The notes under the pieces were generated by a model that searched no databases, was not told the DNA's origin, and was given only the letters and a program-made list of their open reading frames with translations. Below, piece by piece: positions 30,808-41,396 of a stretch of 64,000 nt of DNA (position 1 is its first letter; each line of letters begins with the position of its first letter). The DNA is from Thiohalobacter sp. IOR34 (lineage in GTDB: Bacteria; Pseudomonadota; Gammaproteobacteria; Thiohalobacterales; Thiohalobacteraceae): the NCBI RefSeq assembly GCF_030406045.1, contig NZ_CP128988.1, positions 2,267,438 to 2,331,437 on the forward strand, given 5' to 3'. The translations under genes were made by a program, and so were the position numbers.

Positions 30808-30930
30808 GGATCCAGCTAGCAGGGAGGTTCGGCAGAATGCTGCATCATACCGTAAAGGCTGCGGAATTTGGGGGATTCCCACGGATTTTTCCACCCCTGC
30901 GGGGCGGAAGGGAACGACCTCGGCCGGGGA

Positions 30931-31854
30931 TCAGCGCCGGGCCCAGACGAATCGGGCGGGATTGATCGGCTTGCCGTGCCTGAGGATCTCGAAATGCACG
31001 TGAGGGCCGGTGGAACGCCCGGAGGACCCCATGTGGGCGATGGTCTGGCCGGGCTGGACCGTATCGCCGACCTTGACCAGCAGTTCCCGGTTGTGGCCGT
31101 AGCGGGTGACATAGCCGTTGCCGTGGTTGATCTCGACCAGCAGACCGTAACCGGAGCGCTTGCCGGCCCAGGTCACCACGCCGCCGGCGACGGCGAGCAC
31201 GTCGGATCCCAGCTTGCCGGCGAAGTCGACGCCTTCGTGCCAGGCCTTGCGGCCGGTGAAGGGGTCGGTACGCTTGCCGAAGGGCGAGGACATCCAGCCG
31301 CTCCTGACCGGACGACCGGTGGGACGCCCCCGCTTGCTCAGCTCCTTGTCGAGCAACAGCGATTCCAGGGCTACCAGCTGCTGCTCCCGATCGTCGAGCA
31401 GCCGTGACAGGGCGTCCAGCTCGGCCATGAAGTCCGGCACCGCGTAGCTGGTCACCGCCGCGCCCTGTTCCGGTCCGCCCTGCGGCGGCGGACTGGCGAA
31501 ATCGAATTCACCCTTTTCCAGCTTGGCCATGGCCACCAGGCGCTGGCCCAGCCCCTCCAGGCGCATCACCTGGCCCTGCAACTGCCCGAGGCGCAGCGCC
31601 AGGGCATCGAGATGGGCCTCGGAATCGCGCCGCGCCTGTTCCACGGCACGGCGCTGGGCCTGCATGTCGGCGCGCCAGTCGGCCAGCATGCCCGGCTCGC
31701 CGGCGCTGCCGGCTGCGCCCCACTGATAGCCGGCGAACACCAGCAGCGAGGCGACGACCAGCGCCAGCGCGCTGAGCGGCAGGTAGACCCGGGGCCGGCT
31801 CAGGTTGAGGCTGCCGGGACGGCCGTGGACATGGGTGAAGAGAATAATGTTCAT
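30931..31854 (-). CDS. M23-family peptidoglycan endopeptidase, membrane anchored
   Basis: The 307-residue protein has a membrane segment at about 24-45, a coiled-coil region (about 58-115 and 145-175) and a C-terminal LytM/M23 domain with HEGVDFAG and GPHVHFEI, containing the zinc ligands and catalytic His residues, so it is probably active. It occupies the position next to secA that PA4404 has in Pseudomonas. Periplasmic action on peptidoglycan cross-links is expected. It is read away from the divergent dciA gene. Confidence 0.92.
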   Translation of the reverse strand: MNIILFTHVHGRPGSLNLSRPRVYLPLSALALVVASLLVFAGYQWGAAGSAGEPGMLADWRADMQAQRRAVEQARRDSEAHLDALALRLGQLQGQVMRLEGLGQRLVAMAKLEKGEFDFASPPPQGGPEQGAAVTSYAVPDFMAELDALSRLLDDREQQLVALESLLLDKELSKRGRPTGRPVRSGWMSSPFGKRTDPFTGRKAWHEGVDFAGKLGSDVLAVAGGVVTWAGKRSGYGLLVEINHGNGYVTRYGHNRELLVKVGDTVQPGQTIAHMGSSGRSTGPHVHFEILRHGKPINPARFVWARR

Positions 31855-31914
31855 CTTGGCTGGCGCAATTGTACTATCCTGCTAGGGGTTTACAAATTTG
31901 GTGCCACACAGCTG

Positions 31915-32373
31915 ATGTCGACGCGCAAGCCGGTTTCTATAGGCGACTTTTTTGAACCACTTGGCAAATCGGGCCTTGCCCGCCTCACCGAGCGCAGCCG
32001 GCGCCTGGCCCGCTTCGACCGGGCACTGCGCGAACGCCTGCCGCCCGATCTGGCGCGTCATTGCCGGGTGGGCAATCTGCGCGACAACGTGTTGATTCTC
32101 TATGTGGATTCTTCCGCCTGGGCGGCGCGCCTGCGCTTCCACAGTCCGCAACTGCTGCGCCAGCTCAGGCAGGAGGGCCCGGTGAAGCCGCGCGACATCC
32201 AGGTGCGGGTGATGCCCCCCGCCGCCCCGCGTCCCCGGACGAAGGCGGCCGGACCCCGGTTGTCCAGCGACTCGGCACGGCTGCTGGAACAGACCGCCCA
32301 CGCCTTGGGTGACGAAAAACTGGCGCAGGCCCTGCGTCGCCTCGCCCGCCATGCGGCTGGAAAGGCGCGTTGA
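31915..32373 (+). CDS. dciA: DciA-like replicative helicase loader (DUF721)
   Basis: The 152-residue protein has the DUF721 domain in residues 1-95 (LARLTERSRRLARFDRALRERLP then NLRDNVLILYVDSSAWAARLRF), the family that contains DciA, the ancestral DnaB loader of bacteria without DnaC or DnaI. Its position between lpxC and the M23/secA genes is the same as that of PA4405 in Pseudomonas. The C-terminal part is basic and low complexity. ATG at 31915 is chosen; the longer frame is antisense to the M23 gene. Confidence 0.88.
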   Translation: MSTRKPVSIGDFFEPLGKSGLARLTERSRRLARFDRALRERLPPDLARHCRVGNLRDNVLILYVDSSAWAARLRFHSPQLLRQLRQEGPVKPRDIQVRVMPPAAPRPRTKAAGPRLSSDSARLLEQTAHALGDEKLAQALRRLARHAAGKAR

Positions 32374-32438
32374 GAAAACCCGGGCACGGCCGCCAGGCCG
32401 CAATCGCTGCCGGCCGGCGACCCGCAAGGATCAGGGTG

Positions 32439-33350
32439 TCAGGAGGCCGGGATGGGCTGCAGGAAGGAGATCGGCGCGGTGCTGGCGTCCTCGAAGATCA
32501 CCTCTTCCCAGGCCGACTCGTCGGCCAGCAGGTTGCGCAGCAGCCGGTTGTTGATGGCGTGGCCGGACTTGTGGCCGTGGAAGGCGCCGATCAGGCTGTG
32601 GCCCAGCAGGTAGAGATCGCCGATGGCATCGAGGATCTTGTGCTTGACGAACTCGTCCTCGTAGCGCAGGCCGTCCTCGTTCAGCACCCGGTAATCATCG
32701 ACCACCACGGCGTTGTCGAGGCTGCCGCCGAGGGCCAGCTTGCGTTCGCGCAGGCGCTCGATGTCACGCATGAAGCCGAAGGTACGGGCCCGGCTGACCT
32801 CACGCACGAAGGAGGTGGTGGAGAAATCCACCTCGGAGCACTGCGCCCGGTCGGTGAACACCGGATGGTCGAAGTCGATGGTGAAACCGACCTTGAAGCC
32901 GTCGAAGGGTTCGAAGCTGGCCCATTTGTCGCCCTCTTCCACGCGGACCGGCTTCTTGATGCGGATGAATCGCTTGGGCGCGTTCTGCTCCTCGATACCG
33001 GCGGACTGCACCAGGAACACGAAGGGGCCGGCGCTGCCGTCCATGATCGGCACCTCGGAGGCACTGAGATCGACATAGGCGTTGTCGATGCCCAGGCCGG
33101 CCAGGGCCGAGAGCAGGTGCTCGACGGTGGAGATGCGCACATCGCCCTTGACCAGGGTGGTGGAGAGCTGGGTGTCACCGACGTTCTCGGGGCTGGCCTT
33201 GATCTCCACCGGCTCCTCGAGATCGACCCGGCGGAAGATGATGCCGGTGTCCACCGCCGCGGGACGCAGGGTGAGGTAGACCTTCTCTCCGGTATGCAGG
33301 CCCACGCCGGTCGCCCGGATCACGTTCTTCAGCGTACGTTGGCGGATCAT
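32439..33350 (-). CDS. lpxC: UDP-3-O-acyl-N-acetylglucosamine deacetylase
   Basis: The 303-residue zinc enzyme carries out the committed step of lipid A synthesis in the cytosol. The zinc ligands correspond to His78 ([10 protein letters not shown]), His237 and Asp241 ([11 protein letters not shown]), and the general acid/base His264 lies in [11 protein letters not shown]. Length and numbering are nearly identical to those of E. coli. Usually ftsZ is found upstream, but here the gene is followed by the THX gene, so the dcw cluster is elsewhere. Confidence 0.98.
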   Translation of the reverse strand: MIRQRTLKNVIRATGVGLHTGEKVYLTLRPAAVDTGIIFRRVDLEEPVEIKASPENVGDTQLSTTLVKGDVRISTVEHLLSALAGLGIDNAYVDLSASEVPIMDGSAGPFVFLVQSAGIEEQNAPKRFIRIKKPVRVEEGDKWASFEPFDGFKVGFTIDFDHPVFTDRAQCSEVDFSTTSFVREVSRARTFGFMRDIERLRERKLALGGSLDNAVVVDDYRVLNEDGLRYEDEFVKHKILDAIGDLYLLGHSLIGAFHGHKSGHAINNRLLRNLLADESAWEEVIFEDASTAPISFLQPIPAS

Positions 33351-33499
33351 TATCTCGTTGATTCCTCAGGCTGATGGTGTCCGGAACAGGGCCCCAATAT
33401 AAAAAGTTGCCGCATGGTAACACAGCGTTCATATAGCGAAAAGTGCGCTGGTTCACCACTCTTGAAAGCCGACCGGACGAATGACGCCATGAAACACGA

Positions 33500-33531
33500 A
33501 AGGGGCCGGCGCAGAACGCGCCGGCCCCTTC
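33500..33531 (-). terminator. Terminator hairpin downstream of the THX gene
   Basis: The stem AGGGGCCGGCGC / GCGCCGGCCCCTT with a 5-base loop lies 38 bp beyond the THX stop codon. On the minus strand it is followed by TTTCGTGTTTC, a weak T-tract. Confidence 0.7.
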
Positions 33532-33568
33532 CTGGTACTCCGCCTCGCCGGCGGGTGGACGGCGGGCC

Positions 33569-33664
33569 TCAGCCCTTCTTCTCGTCCTTCTTCTTCGGCC
33601 GCGACTTGCCGTGGGTTCCCCGCCAGATCTTGCCACGGCGGGTCCGTCTATCACCTTTGCCCAT
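33569..33664 (-). CDS. 30S ribosomal protein THX (bTHX), 31 aa
   Basis: The tiny basic protein [20 protein letters not shown] (followed by [11 protein letters not shown]) matches the bTHX/THX family seen at the head of the 30S subunit in Thermus and in many proteobacteria. It is preceded by a good ribosome-binding site (GAGGTGAG, 5 bases before ATG) and followed by a hairpin terminator, so it forms a separate transcription unit between lpxC and the dioxygenase gene. At 31 codons it falls below usual gene-calling limits. Confidence 0.88.
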   Translation of the reverse strand: MGKGDRRTRRGKIWRGTHGKSRPKKKDEKKG

Positions 33665-33789
33665 GTCTCACCTCATGCTTGCTGATGATATCGATGAACA
33701 AAAGCCCTCGCCGATACAGGACCGGCGAAGAGCTGCGACAGGGCCCATTCTAGCGGGCCGCTGCCGGGGCCGGCAACGGCGCCACGGCC

Positions 33790-34728
33790 TCAGAGGATGC
33801 TCTCGTGGCGCACCAGGCTGGTCATGTCGGTGCCACGGATACGGTCGTAGTAGCGGGCCCGGTAGAGCAGGCGCGGCGGCTGTTCCGCGGCATCCTCGAA
33901 ACCGGCCCGGTTGTGCAGGACATTGTTGCTGACCAGTGCCATGCCGCTCTCCAGCCGACCACTCAGCAGCTGCGGCGAGTCCCCGTCGAGCAGCTCGCGG
34001 ATCCGCTGCACCGCCGCCTGCAGGGTGGCGTCGTCCTGCCATTCGATGCTGCGGGTGCGTGCCGTGTAGCGCATGTGCAGGCTGCGATACTCGGGATGAA
34101 CGGAGAATACCGGCCCCGTCTGGGCCGGCCGTGCCTCGCCGCGCGGCGGGATGGTCATCGCCGTCGGCTGCATCAGGGCGCGGATGAAATCCGGGTTCTC
34201 GTCGCGCAGCAGGAGGTAGAGCCACTCGGCATCGAGCAGCTGGTTCTCACCACCCTCGGCGGCCGGGTTCACACAGTACAGCAGCAGGCCGTGGATCTGC
34301 TGCGCCAGGGTGTTGTAGTAACCATCGGTGTGCCACTGGATTGGACGGTTGGTGTAGGGGATAAAGTCCGGATGGTCGCCCTCGGGATTGACGGTCAGGG
34401 AGGTGATGGCATCTTCGTCGGCCAGCCAGTTGTGATCCAGGCGGCAGAGGCCGAACTGTTCACCGAGCAGCCGTGGCACGGACTTGTCCTCGCCCAGCGG
34501 GGCGGCGGCGAGGATCACCATGTTGGTCCGCCGGATGCGCAGCATCGCCGCCTCGAACTCGGCCTCGCTCAGGCAGCGCGGGTCGTCCACCTCCACCACC
34601 AGATCCGCCAGCGAGCTGGGCGCATGGGCCTGCTTCCAGTCGCGCCAACGCAAATAGTCCGCCTCGCGGTCCAGATCGAAGGGATCAAAATCCACTGCCT
34701 CCGGTGAATGGGTCGGTGCGGCTGCCAT
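33790..34728 (-). CDS. TauD/TfdA-family 2-oxoglutarate/Fe(II) dioxygenase
   Basis: The 312-residue protein has the iron-binding facial triad His133-x-Asp135 (QWHTDGYYN) and His272 (NNVLHNRAGF), and an Arg about 20 residues later (LLYRARYYDR) for binding 2-oxoglutarate. These define the TauD/TfdA fold. The 2OG-dependent hydroxylation substrate is unknown: no taurine transport or sulfonate genes are adjacent. ATG at 34728 has AGGGGCG upstream; a start at 34821 would add an unrelated N-terminus. It forms its own unit. Confidence 0.85.
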   Translation of the reverse strand: MAAAPTHSPEAVDFDPFDLDREADYLRWRDWKQAHAPSSLADLVVEVDDPRCLSEAEFEAAMLRIRRTNMVILAAAPLGEDKSVPRLLGEQFGLCRLDHNWLADEDAITSLTVNPEGDHPDFIPYTNRPIQWHTDGYYNTLAQQIHGLLLYCVNPAAEGGENQLLDAEWLYLLLRDENPDFIRALMQPTAMTIPPRGEARPAQTGPVFSVHPEYRSLHMRYTARTRSIEWQDDATLQAAVQRIRELLDGDSPQLLSGRLESGMALVSNNVLHNRAGFEDAAEQPPRLLYRARYYDRIRGTDMTSLVRHESIL

Positions 34729-34873
34729 GGGAACGCCCCTGCTGTCTGTCAGGATAGTGCAGGGTAGCAAGCCCCTCTCTGCCGACCATTGACAAAGATC
34801 AACTCGGCGTTCAGGCCCCATTCAGCCACCGCGGCGCACACTGGCCACGTCAGACACCTGCCAGGAGACGTCC

Positions 34874-35281
34874 ATGAAACCGATCACACAGGCACTCGCC
34901 CCCCTGCTGCTGGCCGCCGCCCTGGGCGCCAGCCCGCTGGCACTGGCCGACCACCATGGCGATCGCTATGGCTACGCTCATGAGGATGAGGATTACCATG
35001 ACTACGGCGCCCGTCATGAGGCGCACTACTGCCCGCCGGCGCGCCGCCGGCACCGGGAAGGTCGCGTCGAGAGGGTGATCCACGCGCCGGTCATCGTGCC
35101 CGCGCCTGCCTATGGCTACCGCCAGCCGCGACAGGGCTATCGCTCCAGTACGCCGATGATTCTCGGCGGCATCATCGGCGGCCTCGCCGGCCATGAGATG
35201 GGCAAGGGCCGGGGCAAGGACATCGCCACGGCGGCGGGCATTCTGCTCGGCGGCTCGATCGGCCGGGATCTGGGGCACTAG
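34874..35281 (+). CDS. Exported glycine-zipper (17-kDa-antigen-like) protein
   Basis: The 135-residue protein has a Sec signal peptide ending around ALADHH (residues 1-25), a His/Tyr/Asp-rich region (25-60), a basic region, and a C-terminal glycine zipper (MILGGIIGGLAGHEMGKGRGKDIATAAG in two halves) like that of Rickettsia 17-kDa antigen family proteins. An outer-membrane or periplasmic location is expected, but there is no lipobox. The TAG stop codon is part of the CTAG end of a repeat element. A ribosome-binding site (AGGAGA) precedes the ATG. Confidence 0.8.
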   Translation: MKPITQALAPLLLAAALGASPLALADHHGDRYGYAHEDEDYHDYGARHEAHYCPPARRRHREGRVERVIHAPVIVPAPAYGYRQPRQGYRSSTPMILGGIIGGLAGHEMGKGRGKDIATAAGILLGGSIGRDLGH

Positions 35282-35527
35282 CCCGGATATTGCACCAAGC
35301 CCCCCGGATGATGGCGTGGCTGGACCCGCCGGGGATCGCGGCCTGGAGACCGCTCCTACGGGGCATGGCGGCACAATGTGTTGTCGTAGGAGCGGTCTCC
35401 AGGCCGCGATCGAGGCGCAAGGGGTATCGCGCCATCCTGCCACCCCGGCCCACGGAGCCAACAACACCAAGTTGCCATTTTGGCGCCCTCGGCGTCTTGG
35501 CGGCTCACAACCAGATTTGATCAGACA
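35278..35527. repeat. Composite repeat block: inverted-end element left end, REP pair 4, half GCCGCCAAGG element
   Basis: CTAGCCCGGATATTGCACC (35278) is followed by the same linker as at 24031-24072, then a REP pair (35334-35411) with spacer GGGGCATGGCGGCACAAT, then TTGGCGCCCTCGGCGTCTTGG and ATTTGATCA, the right half of the element at 23911-24008. Together with 35528-35623, where nothing else was recognised, it fills the gap before tRNA-Lys. Confidence 0.75.
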
Positions 35528-35623
35528 TTCCTTGAGTGAAGCGCAAGTCCAGGCACGCCTGGACCCGCCAAGGCCGGGCAATTGGGCGTGTGAGGGCGAA
35601 GGCAGCCGGCCTGGGGGAAAAGA

Positions 35624-35699
35624 TGGTGGGGCATGTAGGACTCGAACCTACGACCAATCGGTTAAAAGCCGAGTGCTCTACCAACTGAGCTAATGCCCC
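35624..35699 (-). tRNA. tRNA-Lys (anticodon UUU)
   Basis: The 76-nt gene reads GGGGCATTAGCTCAGTTGGT on the minus strand and closes with TGCCCC plus an encoded CCA. The anticodon loop CTTTTAA gives UUU. All arms pair (acceptor GGGGCAT / ATGCCCC; T arm GTAGG-TTCGAGT-CCTAC). In Pseudomonas a tRNA-Lys at this end of the tol-queC cluster is an attachment site for integrative elements; no integrase or duplicated 3' end is seen here. Confidence 0.97.
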
Positions 35700-35752
35700 A
35701 TGCGAGGCCGCACATCATACCGCAGCATCCCGGAATGGCAATACCGGCCGCC

Positions 35753-37594
<1,842 letters not shown>

Positions 37595-37654
37595 CGGTGA
37601 CCATGATACAGGCTCGGGCCAGAAAAAAGTGCATCGCGGACGTCCGGGGATTCG

Positions 37655-37945
37655 CGGCCGGGCGACCGCTCCCACCCTCGCATCTGCATGTCGGTTCCCG
37701 CTGTGGGACGATCGCCAGATCGCGAAAGGATCGAACCGCTATCCTGGAAATTTCTCCGAAGCGTTCCCTCTGATTCAGAGTACAGCGTGCTATACAAGGC
37801 CGCGAGGCTCGCAAAGGTGCCTTCGTCGCGGGTGATAGGTTGTGCCTGTTCGATTTACTCAGGGGGGGGCGGCCAATCGCAGCCTGGAGACCGCTCCTAC
37901 GGGGCATGGCGGCAATGTGGCAGGAGCGGCCTCCAGGCCGCGATT
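37655..37945. repeat. Repeat-rich gap recQ-yeeE: degenerate REP, element fragment and REP pair 5
   Basis: A degenerate REP-like pair (37655-37735) is followed by a 70-bp fragment of the 253-bp element interior (TACAAGGCCGCGAGGCTCGC ... GTGCCTGTTCGAT, 37790-37855) and a REP pair at 37875-37945 whose spacer GGGGCATGGCGGCAATGTGG is a shortened form of the usual one. No gene was recognised in 37595-38081. Confidence 0.65.
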
Positions 37946-37982
37946 GGTGTAGAGCTGACCAACCCGGAATTCCAAGAAGATC

Positions 37983-38014
37983 TCCAAAAAGAAACCGGCC
38001 GCAAAACGGCCGGT
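37983..38014 (-). terminator. Rho-independent terminator of the YeeE/YedE gene
   Basis: On the minus strand ACCGGCCG-TTTTG-CGGCCGGT is followed by TTTCTTTTT, 68 bp after the stop codon of the permease gene. Confidence 0.88.
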
Positions 38015-38081
38015 CCGGAGTTCGGTTCGGGTCAGGAAGCGGGCAGATCCGACCGGTCCAACCGAAGGTGGGGCGCGCCGC

Positions 38082-39308
38082 CTACATGGCCTCCAGCCGG
38101 CGCAGGCCCTTGGGCAGCAGATGCAGATCGACCAGGGCGGTGACCAGCGCCGCACCGAAGCTGGCCTCGGCTTCGTAGAGCAGCTTGTAGTACTGGATCT
38201 TCATGGTCAGGGCGCTGCCCAGGGCAATGGCGCCGAAGGCCATGAACGAACCCAGCGCCAGGGTCGAAGCGCCGGTGATGCCCTGACCAACGGTGCAGCC
38301 CATGGCAAGCACGCCACCGATGCCCATCAGCAGGCCGCCGATCACGTGGTTTGCAAAGTCCTTCAGCGAGGAGAACCACTCGATGCGGAAACTGCGGCTG
38401 AGCACGGCATAGAGGAAGGAACCCACCGCCACGCCGAGCGCCGCCAGCATGCCGAAGCTGACCAGGTGGCCGGCCAGATCGCTCAGCAGCCAGTTGTAGA
38501 GGTCACCCGAGGGCGAGACAAAGGTGTAGGACTGGGCGGCCACGTGCAGCGGCGGCTCGTCCAGGAACTCGGCTTCCTCCATCCAGCTACGGCCCAGCGG
38601 CCCGGCGGTGACATACCAGGCACCGAGGACACCGAGGCCCATGACGCCGCCACCGAGCAGGTTGTCGAGGCGCCCGCGGAAATCCGTCGAGCGCAGCGTC
38701 CAGGCCAGCAGGCCCAGGGCCAGCAGGCCGCCGATGAGGTAACGCAGGCCCAGGCTGTCCTCCCGGCCCAGGGCACCGCCGATCAGGTCGCCCAGGCCTT
38801 GGCTGGAGATGCCGAACTGGCCGAGATCGACGAACAGCGGCTGCATCCAGGGCAGGAACACCTGGCCCATGAAACTGGTGAACATCATCAGGTAGGCACC
38901 GAAGCCCATCACCAGCAGCACCACCAGCGATTTCAGGTTGCCGCCACCGATGCGCACCAGGGTCTTGTTGCCGCAGCCGCTGGCCAGGGTCATGCCGATG
39001 CCGAACAGCAGGCCGCCGAGCAGATAGCGCGGCCAGGCGAAGACTGAGGTGCGGTAGGGCGGGAAGGCCGCATCGCCGCTGACCGCCAGCCGCGCATCGA
39101 GGATGCCGCCCGCCTGCATCAGCAGCACGCCGGCGATGGCGAGGGCCATGGCGAACACCCAGGCGCGGAAGCGTCCGCTGTCACCCATGTTCACCCAGTC
39201 CGAGACCGCGCCCATGGTGCAGAAATTGGTCTTGTTGGCCACTGCCCCCATGACGACCGCAATCAGGAATCCGTACAACAACACTTGCTGAAAGATGTTC
39301 AGGTCCAT
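38082..39308 (-). CDS. YeeE/YedE-family sulfur-compound permease (duplicated form)
   Basis: The 408-residue integral membrane protein has about 10 to 12 hydrophobic segments and the family's Cys motifs TNFCTMGA (about 27-34), ASGCGNKTLVR (about 109) and AMGCTVGQGITG (about 341), which line the substrate path in thiosulfate-transporting YeeE. Each half has its own copy of the GGLLFGIG/GGLLMGIG motif. In characterised relatives it imports thiosulfate or a similar sulfur compound. No adjacent TusA-type sulfur carrier gene is seen. It has its own terminator and points away from queC. Confidence 0.88.
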   Translation of the reverse strand: MDLNIFQQVLLYGFLIAVVMGAVANKTNFCTMGAVSDWVNMGDSGRFRAWVFAMALAIAGVLLMQAGGILDARLAVSGDAAFPPYRTSVFAWPRYLLGGLLFGIGMTLASGCGNKTLVRIGGGNLKSLVVLLVMGFGAYLMMFTSFMGQVFLPWMQPLFVDLGQFGISSQGLGDLIGGALGREDSLGLRYLIGGLLALGLLAWTLRSTDFRGRLDNLLGGGVMGLGVLGAWYVTAGPLGRSWMEEAEFLDEPPLHVAAQSYTFVSPSGDLYNWLLSDLAGHLVSFGMLAALGVAVGSFLYAVLSRSFRIEWFSSLKDFANHVIGGLLMGIGGVLAMGCTVGQGITGASTLALGSFMAFGAIALGSALTMKIQYYKLLYEAEASFGAALVTALVDLHLLPKGLRRLEAM

Positions 39309-39385
39309 AACGACGCCTTCGACTCTATTGATCTATCGATCTGATGATATTGATATGCCCGACATGGGATGGCGTACCACCCCGG

Positions 39386-40072
39386 TCAGCGGTAGACGGT
39401 CGGGTCCGGCACGCCGGCTGCGGCAAAGCCCGCTGCCCGCAGGCGGCACGAATCGCACTGCCCGCAGGCCCGGCCGGCCTCGTCCGCCGCGTAACAGGAG
39501 ACGGTCAACCCGTAGTCTACGCCCAGCCGTACCCCCGTGGCGATGATCTCCGCTTTGCTCATCTCGATCAGCGGCGCGCGGATGTGCATCTGCTGCCCTT
39601 CCACGCCGGCACGGGTGGCCAGGTTTGCTAGACGCTCGAAGGCGGCGATATATTCCGGCCGGCAGTCCGGATAGCCCGAATAATCCACCGCATTGACGCC
39701 GACGAAGATGTCGGCTGCGCCCAGCACCTCCGCCCAACCCAGCGCCAGCGACAGGAAAACGGTATTCCTGGCAGGCACATAGGTCACAGGAATACCCTCG
39801 CTGGGCCGTTCGGGCACGGCGATCTGCGGGTCGGTGAGGGCCGATCCGCCAATCGCCGTGAGGTCGATGGGGATCACTTTGTGTTCAGCGACACCCTGCG
39901 CCCGGGCAACGCGTTCGGCCGCCGCCAGCTCGGCCCGGTGGCGCTGGCCGTAGTCGAGGCTCAGTGCATGGCAGGCAAAGCCCTGTTCCCGGGCCAGAGC
40001 CAGGACGGTGGCGGAATCCAGCCCGCCGGAGAGCAGCACCACGGCCCGCGGTTTCCGGGTCTGTCCGTTCAC
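39386..40072 (-). CDS. queC: 7-cyano-7-deazaguanine synthase
   Basis: The 228-residue ATP-dependent enzyme makes preQ0 from 7-carboxy-7-deazaguanine in queuosine synthesis. It has the P-loop SGGLDS at 15-20 and the C-terminal zinc-binding cysteines ([21 protein letters not shown]). It starts with GTG inside the queE stop codon (GTGA), so it is translationally coupled to queE. The longer frame upstream is antisense-like sequence within queE. Confidence 0.96.
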   Translation of the reverse strand: MNGQTRKPRAVVLLSGGLDSATVLALAREQGFACHALSLDYGQRHRAELAAAERVARAQGVAEHKVIPIDLTAIGGSALTDPQIAVPERPSEGIPVTYVPARNTVFLSLALGWAEVLGAADIFVGVNAVDYSGYPDCRPEYIAAFERLANLATRAGVEGQQMHIRAPLIEMSKAEIIATGVRLGVDYGLTVSCYAADEAGRACGQCDSCRLRAAGFAAAGVPDPTVYR

Positions 40073-40746
40073 CGTCCCGCCTCGTCGCCCCACAGCGACT
40101 TGTGCAACTGGATCTGGAAGCGCACCGGCAGGCGGTCGGCGAGGATCCATTCGGCCAGCTCGCGCGGCGCCAGCTCGCCGGCGGCCGGCGAGAAGAGCAC
40201 GTCGCAGATCTCGTGCATCTCGTGGCGCCGCAACTGCTCGCATGCCCACTCGTAGTCGGCACGATTGCAGAGCACGAACTTGATCTGGTCCTGCGGGCTC
40301 AGGTGCTCCAGGTTGCAGTAGCGGTTGCGCGCCGCCTCGCCGGAGCCCGGCGTCTTGATATCGACCACCTTGACCACCCGGGGATCGACGCCGTTCACGT
40401 CCAGGGAGCCGCTGGTCTCCAGCGACACCCGGTAACCGGCATCACACAGCCGGGTGAGCAGCGGCCGGCAGGCCTTCTGGGCCAGCGGCTCGCCGCCGGT
40501 GACGCAGACCCGCCACACCCCCTGCGCCGCCACCGCCTCGAGTACCGCGTCGATCTCCAGCCAGTCGCCGCCCTGGAAGGCATAGGAGGTGTCACAGTAG
40601 CGACAGCGCAGCGGGCAGCCGCTCAGGCGCACGAAGACCGTCGGCCAGCCCACGCTGTCCGCTTCACCCTGCAGGGAAAGGAAGATTTCGCTGATCCGCA
40701 GCCGCTCGGCGGCAACCGGGACGGCGGGCGCCTGACTGTCGTTCAT
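40069..40746 (-). CDS. queE: 7-carboxy-7-deazaguanine synthase
   Basis: The 225-residue radical-SAM enzyme converts carboxy-tetrahydropterin to carboxy-deazaguanine. The 4Fe-4S ligands are Cys44, Cys48 and Cys51 ([14 protein letters not shown]), followed by the TGGEPL SAM-binding motif. It is followed by overlapping queC. Upstream, a 646-bp repeat block separates it from cpoB, whereas in Pseudomonas the genes are nearly contiguous. Confidence 0.96.
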   Translation of the reverse strand: MNDSQAPAVPVAAERLRISEIFLSLQGEADSVGWPTVFVRLSGCPLRCRYCDTSYAFQGGDWLEIDAVLEAVAAQGVWRVCVTGGEPLAQKACRPLLTRLCDAGYRVSLETSGSLDVNGVDPRVVKVVDIKTPGSGEAARNRYCNLEHLSPQDQIKFVLCNRADYEWACEQLRRHEMHEICDVLFSPAAGELAPRELAEWILADRLPVRFQIQLHKSLWGDEAGR

Positions 40747-40870
40747 GCACGCAGTCTACCCCAGCCGTCCCTGCCGGTCATGGACTCCCCCGCCGGATGC
40801 AGGGGAGTTTCGCAGGTTTTCTTAGCAGCCTGTCGGACTTAGCCCGCAGCAGCCAGGAAGCTTCCGTGTT

Positions 40871-41239
40871 TTTCCGTGGATTCCGTGGCCATCGGTCTTT
40901 TCGTGGGTTTCGCGGATTTCGTGGCCATCGTCGTTTCCGTCAACGGCAGGTGATGCCACCTCGATCGCGGCCTGGAGGCCGCTCCTACAATGTTTTCCGT
41001 GGATTCCGTGGCCATCGGTCTTTTCGTGGGTTTCGCGGGTTTCGTGGCCATCGTCGTTTCCGTCAACGGCAGGTGATGCCACCTCGATCGCGGCCTGGAG
41101 GCCGCTCCTACAATGTTTTCCGTGGATTCCGTGGCCATCGGCCTTTTCGTGGGTTTCGCGGGTTTCGTGGCCATCGTCGTTTCCGTCAACGGCAGGTGAT
41201 GCCACCTCGATCGCGGCCTGGAGGCCGCTCCTACGGGGC
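40871..41239. repeat. Three tandem 123-bp repeats in the queE-cpoB gap
   Basis: Units begin at 40871, 40994 and 41117 (TTTCCGTGGATTCCGTGGCC) and are almost identical. Each unit contains two forms of the CCACGG-type repeat, GTTTCCGTCAACGGCAGGTG, and one REP half (GATCGCGGCCTGGAGGCCGC). Since 123 is a multiple of three, open frames run through on both strands; the plus-strand frame would encode Arg/Phe/Gly-rich 41-residue repeats. I regard these frames as non-coding. Confidence 0.9.
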
Positions 41240-41396
41240 ATGGCGGCACAATGTGTGTCGTAGGAGCGGCCTCCAGGCCGCGATCGGGGGATCCACGGCG
41301 GGCAATGCCCGGAGTCGATCGAACAGGCACAAAGCCGGGTTAATACCAGCCCGCACGCCGATCATGCGCGCCGCCCTGGTGCAATATCCGGGTTAG
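41209..41396. repeat. REP/BIME-like pair 6 and right end of an inverted-end element
   Basis: A REP pair (41209-41285, spacer GGGGCATGGCGGCACAATGT) continues into CGGGCAATGCCCGGAGTCGA (as at 9113) and then into the right end of the 253-bp family, GGTGCAATATCCGGGTTAG, ending at 41396. On the minus strand this TTAG region provides the TAA stop codon of cpoB (41393-41395). Confidence 0.78.

Noticed and set aside
35624-35699. tRNA-Lys as occupied integration site
   Set aside because: No integrase gene and no duplicated tRNA 3' end was found on either side within the window.
40797-41396. 199-codon Arg/Phe/Gly repeat protein (plus) and counterparts on the minus strand
   Set aside because: The frame stays open only because the 123-bp repeat is a multiple of three; the same DNA is REP and CCACGG-type repeat found elsewhere in intergenic space, and there is no ribosome-binding site.
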